From Apostichopus japonicus (taxonomy: Eukaryota > Echinodermata > Holothuroidea > Aspidochirotida > Stichopodidae): a DNA stretch of 64,000 bases. This document shows, one piece after another, positions 37,900 to 50,500 of the stretch; within the stretch, counting starts at the first letter, position 1; each line of letters opens with the position of its first letter. The stretch lies in the NCBI RefSeq assembly GCF_037975245.1, contig NC_092568.1:23915501-23979500 (forward strand), read 5' to 3'. The notes below the pieces were generated by a model that was given only the letters and a program-made list of their open reading frames with translations, did not search any database and was not told where the DNA came from. A program made the position numbers and the translations under genes.

Positions 37900-38190
37900 C
37901 GTTAGGCCTAGCTCAATTAGGCCTAGCCTAAGTTGGACCAAGATGTACCATAGTAACTAAGTTATTCCAACTTTGCATGCCCCCAGTAGCACTATTATGA
38001 ACATGTACTCCTTAGCCTATGCCTTTTCATCCAATGCATTTGCATTGACACCTAGCTTAAGCTAGGCCTATGCTATTGAGTAGTGGAAGCTTTGCAGTTA
38101 TTTCATTGCAGTTAGGGCCTAGGCTAAGCTAAGTAAGTTAGTTTCTGCCATAGCTTGACTCGAGTTAGGCTAGGGCCCTAACTAAAGGCT
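37900..38190. promoter_or_regulatory. TAGGCCTA-rich stretch, possible 5' end of the CCDC9-like gene
   Basis: Dense variants of TTAGGCCTAGCC, GCTTAAGCTAGGCCTA and GGCCTAGGCTAAGC. A similar stretch sits just inside the start of the GALNT gene (32040-32130). The proposal that it marks a promoter-proximal or first-intron region is inference only. Confidence 0.25.
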
Positions 38191-39357
38191 AACCATCATG
38201 AAAATGCATGCGTTGTAGGTATGCACCAAGTCAGGGTATAGTGTCAGTATGTTTTGCAAAGAAAAACCAAGCAACTTGGAAAAGTTACGGTTTGTGTTAC
38301 TTTATGTCTATGCGTTATGGACATTATAATTTTCATTTCCTAATTTGCCATCTTGCCTATAGTAGTAATGTTACTTGTTAGGGTAGGTCTAATGTTAAAT
38401 CTGCCATTGCCAAACTTCTGAGGACAGGCTTTGGGTCATCTTGGGACCTAGGATAATATGAACTTGTTATACCAATAAATAACAATACCAAACACTTATA
38501 AGGCGCTAATTTCAAGCAAAAGTTGTCAAAAGTGCCATACAACTAACATCTTGTACATCCTGCACATATTACTGTGAACTTTTCACATTGTAACAGTTAA
38601 TGCTTTTACCCTGGCAATATTACATAAGCCTCATTTGAATTTATTAGCAAGTCTCTCAGGTTGTTGCAAAGCTATGTGTTTAACCATCATCACTATCTAG
38701 TAACTTTTGGTTGTCACTTTTAAGGGTCCTTAGCTTTTTCCAACATGTTTGTATTCTTTGTTCCTTCACAAAGATGGTGAGATGAGAAGATTTTGTTGCA
38801 GTGTTGTCTGCAAACTTTCACTGTGACTCAAATTGTTAATACTAAGCTGAATATTCTATTGCTCAGTTTTAATTGTATTGCATTTACCATATTCAGAAAA
38901 TAGGTCATATATTAGTGCCTTTCACTTATCAATTCCATTTGAATTCTTTGCCTTAACATTTAGGTTGCACATTTATTGACAACCATAAGTAATGCACTAT
39001 CCATTTTGATCAAACATGTATATGAAATCACACATCTTGCCTATCATCTTTAATTCACTATATTCCTTTGAAAGTGTTGACATTGTTGTTCCATTTAGTA
39101 CTAATATTTTCGGCTACCAAGCTGTTATCCAATGAAACTATATGTATAATGCTCTAGATACACCTCCTAGGGGATTATATAGTACATACAGCTCTCTCTC
39201 TTCTCAGCTTTAGCACAGTTGATGATGATGCTGTTTGTTGGAAACTTGTATGTAATGTCATTGTCCCCATGATAATCTCAAGGTGAAAAAATTCAGTATG
39301 CCCTTTTCTAAGTTTCTAAGGCCAAGAATGATACACCTTGACATGACCATAACTAGT

Positions 39358-39450
39358 GATAATAATAATAATAATAACAATATTTATATCTATTTATTGC
39401 TTTACCTCAAAGAGTATCTCAAAGCACTTTACATTGGACTATAGTAAAAT
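39358..39450. repeat. AAT microsatellite joined to a dispersed repeat fragment
   Basis: ATAATAATAATAATAATAAC is followed by TTTATTGCTTTACCTCAAAG and TCTCAAAGCACTTTACATTG, a sequence type I associate with dispersed repeats of many aquatic animals. The family is assigned from memory only. Confidence 0.5.
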
Positions 39451-41496
39451 CTTAAGAAGTACAAATAAGATACATACAGAGTAATGCAAGGAATAAAGTA
39501 TCCAAAGCAAGATCAGAAAATACAAATAAAACCAATCAATAAATTAATTAAACAGTTTTTGGTAGTGAACTTTGTAAAACAACCCAAGTGCAACAAAGGA
39601 CCACAGAATTTTGATGTCTCAAGAAAGTCTACAGTTTATATTTCAATGTAATATCAACTCCTACTGTAGCCTAGATTAACAACCAAATAAATTTGCATGT
39701 AAGGTGGACTTAATTGTTGCCGTTGTTGGTTCCCACTTTATATGCAACTTGCATGTGGTACAAAACTAAACAGATGAATTACTTCCTTATTGCACCTGTT
39801 TTGATGAGAAAACAACATTTCATGTGGTGTGTTGCATGGATAGATCAATGTAAATTATTTAATTTTTGCACTAAGGTTGTATAGCTGAAGCAGGGCTAGC
39901 AATTTCAGAGGCACTGACAGCACTTAACCTGTATGAGTTCATTTAAAAATTGAAATAAAGGGTTGGTCCCAAGCATTTTCTGCCATTGATAGGGTCATTT
40001 TAAGGGGAACAGCATGGCAGCTTTCTGAGAAAACGAAGGGCACTCAAGGCAAAAGCTATCAGCGACATCAGATTTGTCAAGCCCCCACATAATTATTGAA
40101 TACCATCATCTGTTTAGAAGACTGTCCCTCTCACCCCTCCATCCTCCTCCCTTGAATTAAAACTTGCCATAAATATTGGGAATTTACAGAGGACAGGCAG
40201 TAAACTTTTTTTTGCAAGAAATTCTTAAACATATCTGGTCATAAATTGCCAATTTTTAATGGTCATCTGAGATGGCTAATTTCTGTTTGGATGACCAAAA
40301 TCAGCTTTGGAGATTGTCTGGCAGAGTGAATCATTGACTATAGATTGCATGATAAGTAAATAGCACCCTCACAAAGATAAATTGATAATCACCCAGGTTC
40401 CATCACTGTGGAGATACTGAAATAAAACAAATATAGTGGAAGGACTACAGTATGATCCACATGAAGGGGGGGTTCACCAAAGCTGGTGTTCTATTCAACA
40501 AAACCTACGCATCTCTCCTACAGTGTGCATATTGGTCATTCTTCCTGGTTTGGCTACTTTTTGTTTCGGGTAACGAAATTTGCTGTTTGGGGTTGTACCA
40601 AAATGTGAGACCTGGTTGTCTGAGAGACAACCAGAAAAATCCTTAAAAAGTTGCCTTATTATGTGTTCTTACCTTCTTCCATTCGAAAATATACAACAAA
40701 AAGGCATGAAGTGAGTTATACTTGAGTATTTATGGGAAATTTGGAGCAAAGAGACGATATTTTAGACTTTTAGTACTGACCCACTGATGAGGGGATTATA
40801 TAGAAGTCTTAAAATCTTATGTAGAAGTAGAATAGTAACTTGTTTTGTTCCTCAGTTACATTATCACTGGCAGTTTTCCACTATATGGTAGTATTACCCA
40901 GGTGATTAGTCTAATATATTGTACAAACACTTAAAACATTGTGTTTAGTAGCCAGTGCTTTCAACTGGTAATGGGGCTGACCAGTAGTTACTAATAAAAA
41001 CAAGTTCTGCCCTAATCCCCTTGTGTGATGTCAGTTCTACTAGTCTTTACGTATCTTAGGTATGAAGTTTGTTTTAGGCCTACAGTAGGTGTTGATATTT
41101 TGACAGTTTCTTATTTCAGGCATTTACCTTTTTCTTGTGATTTTCATGCATCATATTTTTTTAACAATAAAATATTTGGTGTATTTGTGTGACAAGATTT
41201 TACATCAAATTCACACACGCAGAGCTGTTCTTTATAGATAGATATCAGCACATTTATACTCCCAAGCACTTGCATAACTCATACACGTGTTTACTTTGTC
41301 ATCACACAGTCCTGTTAATACCTTGTCTTATTATTGGGCAGATGTACACCCAAGTGCAGTTGGTAGTATTGCTGTGCTGCTCCATAGGAAGCCTTTATAT
41401 TCCTGCTGGTAGCCTGTATTATATGCATGGTTATTGTATACATTTGTACTGCATTAACTCTTAACAATCTAACCCACTGCATAATCTTCCATACAG

Positions 41497-41553
41497 TGTA
41501 TTGGTGGGCTTCACTTACATCGGCTGCATGAACGGTTCCATTTTATTGATAAG
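41497..41553 (+). CDS. CCDC9: Candidate upstream exon of the CCDC9-like gene
   Basis: 57 nt between an acceptor ending CCATACAG and a perfect AAG/GTAAGT donor. It is open only in the phase that joins the next exon, giving CIGGLHLHRLHERFHFIDK, a plausible helical lead into KLTQKLTELVDNF. There is no Met and no family match because vertebrate proteins begin further along. Chance could give such a short open stretch, so confidence is moderate. Confidence 0.42.
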
Positions 41554-44500
41554 GTAAGTGCAGTCCATCATGCATCAACTGTTTGCCATATCATGCACTT
41601 TAAAGGAACTTTCTGATCGTAAAAAGACACTAAGAAGGTATAAGTCAATATTAGAATATTGTTTGTCTTGATCAGATAGGACTTATAGAATCTACTCCAT
41701 TTTTTATTGGTCCATTTTCAATGCCAACTCAAGGATTAAGTAGATGTGAATGTGGAAGCTCAGTGAATCACAATGATTTAATCTGAAATCAGATGTTAGC
41801 TGTTGAGGTTTCAAAACGTATGTTATGATCCAAACATGAACAAAATGATCATGTACGTAACAACAGTTTGACAATATTCTTAGAGCATTTGGTTCATAAA
41901 TCCTCAGAATATTTGTAAAACTTAAATGAAAGAAATTTGTATCTGAGGAGGATATTTATTTTACAGTATGGGCATAAATATGGCACTGACTTAGTAATTA
42001 AGCCGGCCTTTATCCGAAGTTTAGTACAACTGGGGAGGGGCATCCCAATTTATAGGACTCCATAAGCTGTTGGATTTGGTCATGGTCTTATAAAGTCCTA
42101 AAGGTTCTGGCGCTCTGCCAGGTTATTTCTAGTTTGTAATTTGTTGTTTCAAATTTATTCAACATTACATCACATTTAGAAGTTTATCCTGTGTTTTATG
42201 ATGCTATAAGAAGACCTTTTGGTTTGTAAATGTATGTGTTTACCTCACCCACGTACGATACTTAACCACTTTCTGAAGTGAATGTTATATTGAATTTGTA
42301 TACATTGTTAATTTGGATTATAACCCTGGAAAATATTTTGATGATATTTTTGTCTATATTTGTCACATTAATAGCAAATCAGTGTTCTTAAAAGGCACTT
42401 TGGTAAGTGGATCAGATATGTACTGCATCTTTATCGAATGAAGGGTTTCTTTCGACATGAATCTGGACTTTAAAGCTGCATAAGGAACCTCAGGCTCACA
42501 GTGAAGTTAAATTAAATATGCAAAGTTGGCATTTCTGTTGCAGTTATATTTGTCAAATTTGCTTGTAGTGAAAATTCTTCACCAATGAATTTGAAATTAC
42601 TGATCATTGAATGATCATAAGAATGTTTCCCAAAATTGTCAGTATTATGTGATGGTACAATGCAACTCTTGTTACCGTCAATATCAGAGGAACATTTGTG
42701 GGAGGTAGCTCCATGGATGACTGCATTATATTTTATACACAGTAGCATTTTACAGTAATTAGAGTTCTCGAATAGTGTGAGTGCTCTATCACATAAGAAG
42801 ACAATACTGACTTTGGTCTCCAAGGTCAATGTGCAGCTTTAAGGTACAGTTAAAACATTTTGTTTTTTATTTGCTGTGTCAAACCCAATTTTCAGACAAA
42901 TTCTCTTTGACGTTTGGATTACATAGCTATTTAATTGCCTCTGTTTAGGTTAAATGATAAATAGGGTACTGTGTAGTGGGTTTGTGTGTGACAAATTGTT
43001 TACAACACGTAATTTGCATCCGTCAAATTTATTAGAAGGTAGTTTTGATTACCAAATATTGACCAAAAGTGCCTGAAATTTTAACTTATGTAATACTGTG
43101 TTGGAATTTGGCAATAAGAAGCCGGCCACTACTGCACTCCATTACACGGCTACCCCCCCCACCAGCCCCCCCTCCAACCTTAATTAAAACCCATTTCTTC
43201 CTTTCCCAATGTTTTTCTCTATCGTGGTATCAGGGTTTTTATGTTATATATAGTTCCATATTATTATTTTATCAGCATTTTATTCAAATGGGGACAGTGG
43301 ACACTAAGAATTATAGTGCATTTTCTCCTTAGGCTGTTGTTCTTTCCTCTCCCCCTACTCCTTTTGTTTTTGCAATATTGCTGTGCTGATCTTGCTTGCA
43401 ACTAATTCGCAGCGCTTTTGCCGTCCGTTCTTAGTGTAGATTGAGCCGAGCTATTGCCACCTATTTACACTTAGGGAAACTTTTTAGATGTGATTGCACC
43501 TTTAAAAGACCAGATAAGGGACAGCAGGAAATGGTTTATCTATTAGTCATCAAAATGATAAACTGTCTGCCTGAAGATGCACATTCACATCAGTCTCCTG
43601 TTACTGTCGGTTTAAATGTCAAAGATGTTGCATTTAATTCACTGTTCAAACAGGGAAATACCACAAGTCTTGTACAATTATTTAATTACATATGAAATAT
43701 CAGATGGTGTTCAACCCACACATGGATTGAAAAGCACACAGAGTAGCATACACACACAAATCACAGATATATATATATATATATATATATGATGAAATCA
43801 TTTGTAGTTTTGACGAGGAAAATATAAAAATAAAGTGAATGAATAGCATGTCCCTTTTGCAGATGCAGTCCAATACCGAATATTTCTGGATGAGTGTGCT
43901 TAGAGATGGCCGATAGCCTCCTGGTGGGTCATACCCAAGTGAGTATACATGTACATTCTGTGCCAGAGTGTGTATTGCCGTGAAAGTTGAAAAGATTTTA
44001 AATTTTTCAATATTCTTCATGTTTATGAAATTTCCTTTATTTATTTCAGCACCTTGCTTACCTGTTACCTCACAAGCTCAGCACTCTTGCTCTCCCACAC
44101 CTAGAGTGAACTGGTAACCTTTTTTAACACTGGGACCCTGACAGTCTGTGACCTCCCTTCTCATTCTACAATATTTGTTTTAATATATTTGTAAAAAGGT
44201 TACCGTTTGTCATTTTGCTAGAAAGTAGAATGAGAACATCAGAGGCAAAATTCAACATGCTTTAGGGTTGGTACATGGGATGTTAAACAGTATTTGAGGT
44301 TATCAGTTATTACAAAAATTATTACACAATGACAAATGATTACTTGCTATGTAGATTGAATAACATAAAGGTAAACTTCAAGATGGTTTTGGGGCTTTAG
44401 ATGCAGAGTTGAAGGGAACCAATTACCCTTACATTTGGATCTGTGAAAAACTTCAGTCATTTCTGTGAAGGTAATTTGAAGAGCCAATGAGTTTGGAGTT

Positions 44501-47500
44501 ATTTTCTGAAATTTATTTCAGTCCCTCAATTTCTTTTGTTCACATTGTAACGTACATTTTTAAGTCAAAATAAAGAAGATGGAAAAAAACAAACAGGAAA
44601 TTTGAAATATTCAGCAGAGGATTGGGGATTAATAACTATATTGATGGACGTAACTGACCAGTTTTTTTTACGACAAAATTACATTCGAGAGAACCCATTA
44701 ATTTGAGTCAAGTTTGGTCAGTTTTTTTTATATATGATGGTACTTATCACAAGTACTTCAAACCACTGACCAAACAAGCTGTTTTTAAAACCAGGAAAAA
44801 TGTTTTGTCATTAGAAACAAAAATACTGTTTATGATACTGAAGTTCATCTTATCAGTTGTTATGTCTTTTGGTTTCTCTTCATAGTTAACTCAAAAACTC
44901 ACAGAATTAGTCGACAACTTCACCCTTTTGGACATTTTAAGCAAAGAGGAACAGGAAGAACTATTGAACAATAAGATTGACAAAATTCAGCAAGAAAATG
45001 AGAAACGCCTTCTGAGGCATCAGGTGAGTTCATTATTGTCAAATGCGAGATGTACTGCTTGTCAATTATGACATCATTGTCTCCCTTTCCTGAACTGCAT
45101 ACAAATTAACAGACTAAAGTATTACAGTGACCATGGAAAAAAATGCACTTTTGCTGATTGTTTCCTTGTCTTTCTCTTTAGCTGTTAGAAATCTATTTTT
45201 TGTCATGAAATAGTTGCCTTTTTATTGGTTATTTAGTGTTTTATAGTCGCATCAATGTGTTGTCCTGTGCTATTAAAATCTAGTATTACTTTATGGAATA
45301 AAAATAGAAGAAAATCTTTTTATACTGCTAGTAAATGGTGTAAGTACATTTATTCAATCCTCACTTAAGTCTGCTCATGTTCACACACAAAAGTCATATT
45401 GAGTACATGCAGCTTCATTGTCTCTGCGCCTGTCATTTAGTAATTAAATTTTACTTTCATATTTGATATTGTCCCACCATATTTCCATCTTTGGTGTGAC
45501 GATGTAAGAAAATAAAACTGAAAGCTGTTTTGCATCCTTTCATGAATCATTTAAGCAATGTGTTAGTCATCCCTTCTGATCAGTAAATCCCTGAACTACC
45601 AAAAAAAAAAAATGAGTCAAAACTAATCATGTCTTGGTTCTCTTTGTTTTAATGATGTTATTACACCTGCATATTCTCTGGATTTTTCACTTGTATCATG
45701 ACAATTTTTGTGCTTAAGAGGCTGATTAATTTATTTCTTGAAAAAAAGTCATTATTGCCATAGGCGTAGGAGCCCAATTTGATTTGGGGGGGCTGTAACG
45801 ACTTGCCCAAAAAATATAACCAAAATTTTTTCGCGCACTCTGTGCGCATTCCACAAGTTAATGTGCATATAATATAGGCATGCATCAGTTATTACATCGC
45901 ATGCCAATAACATAGAATCATTTACCGTGTTATAACCCTTCCATATTGGTTATAATTATTGGGAAAGTCGTTACAATTATAATGATAAGAAAAATATCAG
46001 TTTAACCATTGAAAAACACATTGCAAATTATTTTTCTCTCAGTAGGTGCCTGAAAAATTCTCAGCATATTGCCTGAATTTTCACAAACAAATTTGGTTGG
46101 GGGGGCTGCAGGCCCTCCCCCGCCTCCTATGTCTATGATTATTGCATTAAGCTGTACCATGTTTCTCAAAACTGAACAAAATTGCTTGAAGTATGAAAAG
46201 GAGAATATTCTCATTGCTGTCATGGTTTGCAATCAGGGTTTACTTCTTTATGTGTGTTACCAACTTACCAACTTGCATATTTGTTACCAACTTGCATACT
46301 GTAGAAAGCAGTGAACTTGCACTACTTCTGTCTTTATTAACCAACTATGTATTTGACAGGCAACAGCCTATTGAAATATTGAAATGAATATTAATAATGA
46401 AAGAAGGTAATGCTGTATTTAAACATGGTTTCTTTTATAGTCTGTTTCCCTTTTGTTGCAGCAGTAACCTCTCAACAGGGTATAGGTAGATTTATTCACA
46501 CTGTCAGACAGAACAAATTTGAGAAACCATGAATTTCACAGTATGGTAGACAAAGAAAAACCTGATAGGAGTTGACTCCAATTTCACAGTAAATGTTTTG
46601 AAACCTAATATTCTAGTGACCTGTCAAGGTTTATTCTCGTTTTATGGCTTGAGGTCTTAACATTGACCTTTAAGGGATCAGCCTTTTATTGTTTGATACC
46701 CTGGAGCATGTTTGATTCAATCAAAAGGTGATATTCAGCATTTGATTCTCAGTAATGACTGGTTCTGACAGCCATGCATGTGTCGATTCCTTGCCAGAGG
46801 CAGAAGGAATCAATGCGATGGTGATGGTGTGTGTGTGTACGCGTGTATGTACAGTATGTATGTGACACTTGCTTGTAAACACCCTAATTCAAGAAGTGCA
46901 TGTAGGATTAACTTCATTCTTAGTATGTGGATCCGTCTTATTGAGTACAAGAACCCTATTGTTTTCTTTGAAGCCACTTCTGTGAAGTTCAATGGTCGTT
47001 TGGGATCAACAGAGGTCAATGTCTGACTACTTTGTAAACACTACAACTCCAACAGTACATCTTTGTTGAACTTCATACATGGTTTGCAGATCCAGCTTGG
47101 TGATTACAAGAACCTTATTCAAATTGGTGGAGGTCAAGGGTCATTTGCGATCAATATTTAAGTCTGAAAATCTTGTAAACAAGATAACTCAAGAAGTACA
47201 TCTTTCTTGAACTTAATATTTAGTTTGTAGATCCAGCTTCAAGCTTGGTAAATGCAAGAATAGTTTTGTGAAGGAGCTCTATCAGTCTTCAGCAAAAGAT
47301 ACAGTCATTCAGGAAATGAAATGTGCTCCAGAGAGTTGATAGTCTTGCTTTAAGCACACTTAGGCAGGACCTTATCAGTTTTTACCCTCTGAGCTTCAAG
47401 GGGTCAACAGGTTATCACAAATGGTGCAAAAAAAAATTGGCTCAAGGGATCAATAGGTTTTCTCAATTGCTTTTACAGTAGGTTGTGAAAATATTTCACA

Positions 47501-50500
47501 GTGTAAATAAACAATGTCATGTAACTCTCATTCATTGATAACAATTATTAAAAGGATGATATGTGTCAGAGCTGATTTGCTAGCTCAAATTGGTAAAGAC
47601 AATGTCCTTTTACTCATACATTTATGTGACTATATTTCACATAGGAAGATTGCTCTTTTTGGATATTGAAACATTTTGGAATAAAAATTCTATACTGTAA
47701 AATCCTTACCAGTGAATAAAATGGTTGACGACCACAAGGGAGTGCTACACATAAAAGCTGGAAATTTCTGATCTTTTCTGGTTCTCACATAATTCTTAGA
47801 CAAATTTAACTCTCTTGCTCTACATTAGTAAAAAAGTCGAGTGGAATTGAGCAAATTATATTGGAAGGAATCACAAGCCTTTGGGCTCTCTGGTTTTCTT
47901 GTAAGATGTGGAGTGATTAAAATCAGTAGCTGGATTCACTTTATAATCTGAGAGATGACTTACATATGAGAAACTTGAGGTGAGAAATAAAAAATAGCTT
48001 TCTTGCTGCCCAGAAGTGAATTAGCAATGATATAAGAGCAAACATGGGAGGATTATCATTATCCAATGAGATCTCTTCCTTTGCATTACAACATAACATA
48101 ACATTTTACTTGTAGGTCTGGTAGCTACCAAGATAATCTCAGTCATCACAAGTTATGCTGTGTCATGTGATTTGGTCACACTGGGCATCTCTGTGTTACT
48201 GTTTAAATACTTGCCTTAGTTTACTGTCATGTTTTCATTTGTTTTGTAATATTTCAATTGGGAGTGTCTTGTGGAATATCTTTTTTTTTTCTTAAAACTT
48301 TGGACATCTACTGGCCAGCTCTGTGTAGACTGTGTATGTCTCTGTGTGCATGATCCTATTAAAACAAAAGGAGGTAAATACATCAAGTAGGAACTTCAAG
48401 CGTCCACAAATAATGCATTGCAAACAAGCACCAAAGTGAAAGCAATACAGAAGAGTGTCTCTAAATCCTGGGGTCTCTGTATCCGTATTCTAAAGAAAGT
48501 ATTGGCATTGCTATCCAATGCAAAACATTTCAGACCCATTCACTGAGTAATTGTTCATAACTGTTCACTTTCACTGACAAAGTTGGATCATTTGCAATAA
48601 TAGTTTTGAAGAAAGCGAGGTGGGTTTGGTCAAGAGATTTTCGAAACTACCCATCACCTCAATAATCTGTTTGTTGAGAATACTTACTCTAACGAGGTTC
48701 TGTTCTGTTCCTTTTACAGGAAATCGAAGCAGATAGAGACTTGGCAACTGGTAGAATGTCATCAGCTGATGCAAAGCCACCTCAGGAACATCGCCTTGAA
48801 CGACAATCTAGCAGCGACTCCAGCAAGAGATCACAAAAGTCTTCACCTCCGAGTAGAGGGAGTAGCAGAGGAGGGGGCAGAGGTCCGTCCAAAGGGCGCC
48901 AGTCTTCCGCCCCTCGATCCCCAGCATCTTCTACGACTAGTAGTAACCCTGACTCCAAGATGCCTGCATCCTACAACAGAAGACAGGTGTGACTTCATTT
49001 TTTGTCAAGATGTCTCATGCAAATGTTTGCACTAGATTAGTATAGATCTGGGGTGGGCAACTTAAGGCCCACGGGCCACATGCGGCCCGCCAGTGATTTT
49101 TTTGCGGCCCGTGAGATGCCTCAAGAAAAAGAAAAAAATCAATCTATTTTACATCATCACAAAAAACGAGCTAGCTGCTGATGCTGTCAGATAGGCATAT
49201 CATCCCAATTAATTATCAACTGTACTGTATTTGCACTATGTTTTTGTGAATACAGATTAAGTACTAACACCTATTGCTTGAAAGTCCTCAGAATCAATGG
49301 TTTGATATCAACAGCAAATCATTGGTAAGGTGCGGCCCAGTCACCTTTTCACTCCTTATATCTGGCCCATTCATTAAAAAAGGTTGCCCACCCCTGGTAT
49401 AGATGTTTGTGTCATGATGGGCACTGCAGCAATCTGTTAATGGTATCTGTAGTTTTAAAACCTGTAGCATCATATGTTCTTCAGTTTAATTCAGTCTACA
49501 GGTGGTTTATTGAGTATATCTGTCTGACCTATCAGAAACAGGCTATATTATTGATCATATTGAGTAAACAGAAGAAAAGGGATAAAACTAAATATGGTAA
49601 CCAGATAGCAGAATGGGTACAATCATATCAAATATGTGTGAGTGGTCATTAGCAATGTAACCTTTGTTAGATGTGCAGTGTAATATCTCTGGTTATACAA
49701 GTAGATCGACAGGACACGTTACTGCATGAGTGTAACAACTACCTTGCATCAATATGTTGAGAAAGTCAGTTGACTAAATATGTGATGGTAGACTTATTAT
49801 ATGTTAAGCTACACACTCTTCACACCTTCCACATGGAGCAATACACTAGGTTTCTATACAGTTGCAGATCTTCCATGTGAGTAGAGATTTATACAGTTGT
49901 TATTTAGCCTTTGCATATTTGCAGGTTCCTTATTATTAGGAGAAGTTTTATACAGATATGTTATCTCTTTTGCGGTTACGTTATGTCTTTGTACAGGGCA
50001 GAATTACATACGTCTGTAGATTCTCTTGATGAAGGAGGAAAATCATATAGTTGTAGGTTCTCAATTTGAGGGGTGTCATGCAGTAGCAGATGTTCAATTG
50101 GTTTGGAAGAATTTTCATATAGTTACACGATCACAGTGTGGGAAGGAGTCTTGAAGTAGTTGCAGGTTCTCAATGTGAGGGGGTGTCATACAGTTGCTAG
50201 TAAATATTATCTGGATAGGCGTTTTGGTCACTTGATTTGATTCCAAGGTTGTGCAAACCAAGCTTAGTACTCCCAGAAGTATTCTTTCAGGATCTCAGTA
50301 TCTGCTGTATGTCTTGTTTATCCTATTTTGATATTTGCCTGTTCACAGGTTTCATCACCAGTGGAGCCTGTCCCAGGTATGTTACAACCAAACACACTGG
50401 ATATCATCCTCCATAACCACGGCAAAGGACTTGGCTTTGGTATAATAGGAACTCCGTTAGGAGTGAACGTCAAGACGATATTAGAAGACGGTGCTGCAGC

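Larger units (their letters stand above)
32481..41496. other. Spacer between the divergent GALNT and CCDC9-like genes
   Basis: The region must hold the GALNT promoter and 5' UTR (likely 32.5-33.2 kb) and the unrecognised first exon or exons of the CCDC9-like gene. It contains transposon debris: ends with GGCGCGTAGC near 33465 and 34808, the element at 35350-35655, a tRNA-derived SINE at 36250-36467 and an inverted TTAA-type element at 36588-36925. DNA rich in TAGGCCTA and GGCTAAGC lies at about 37900-38190, and an AAT tract with a dispersed repeat at 39358-39450. No intact gene is visible. Confidence 0.6.
45024..48719 (+). other. CCDC9: CCDC9-like intron
   Basis: Contains the 379-bp element at 45759-46137 and about three diverged units of a roughly 150-bp repeat at 46872-47260. 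No exon is recognised between the two coiled-coil exons, whose junction reads straight through the conserved RHQEIEADR block, so none is expected. Confidence 0.75.
48987..50348 (+). other. CCDC9: CCDC9-like intron before the PDZ exons
   Basis: Contains the hAT-like MITE at 49048-49396 and a degenerate repeat at about 49853-50200. Nothing else is recognised. Confidence 0.75.

Noticed and set aside
38774-38776. ATG directly before GTGAGA as the missing CCDC9 start exon end
   Set aside because: The phase would fit the exon at 41497, but ATG followed by a donor-like GTGAG is common by chance and nothing else supports it.
41028-41059. ATG exon MSVLLVFTYL with a GTATGA donor as CCDC9 exon 1
   Set aside because: It ends in phase 2. 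Joining it to 41497 leads to a TAA at the start of the exon at 44886.
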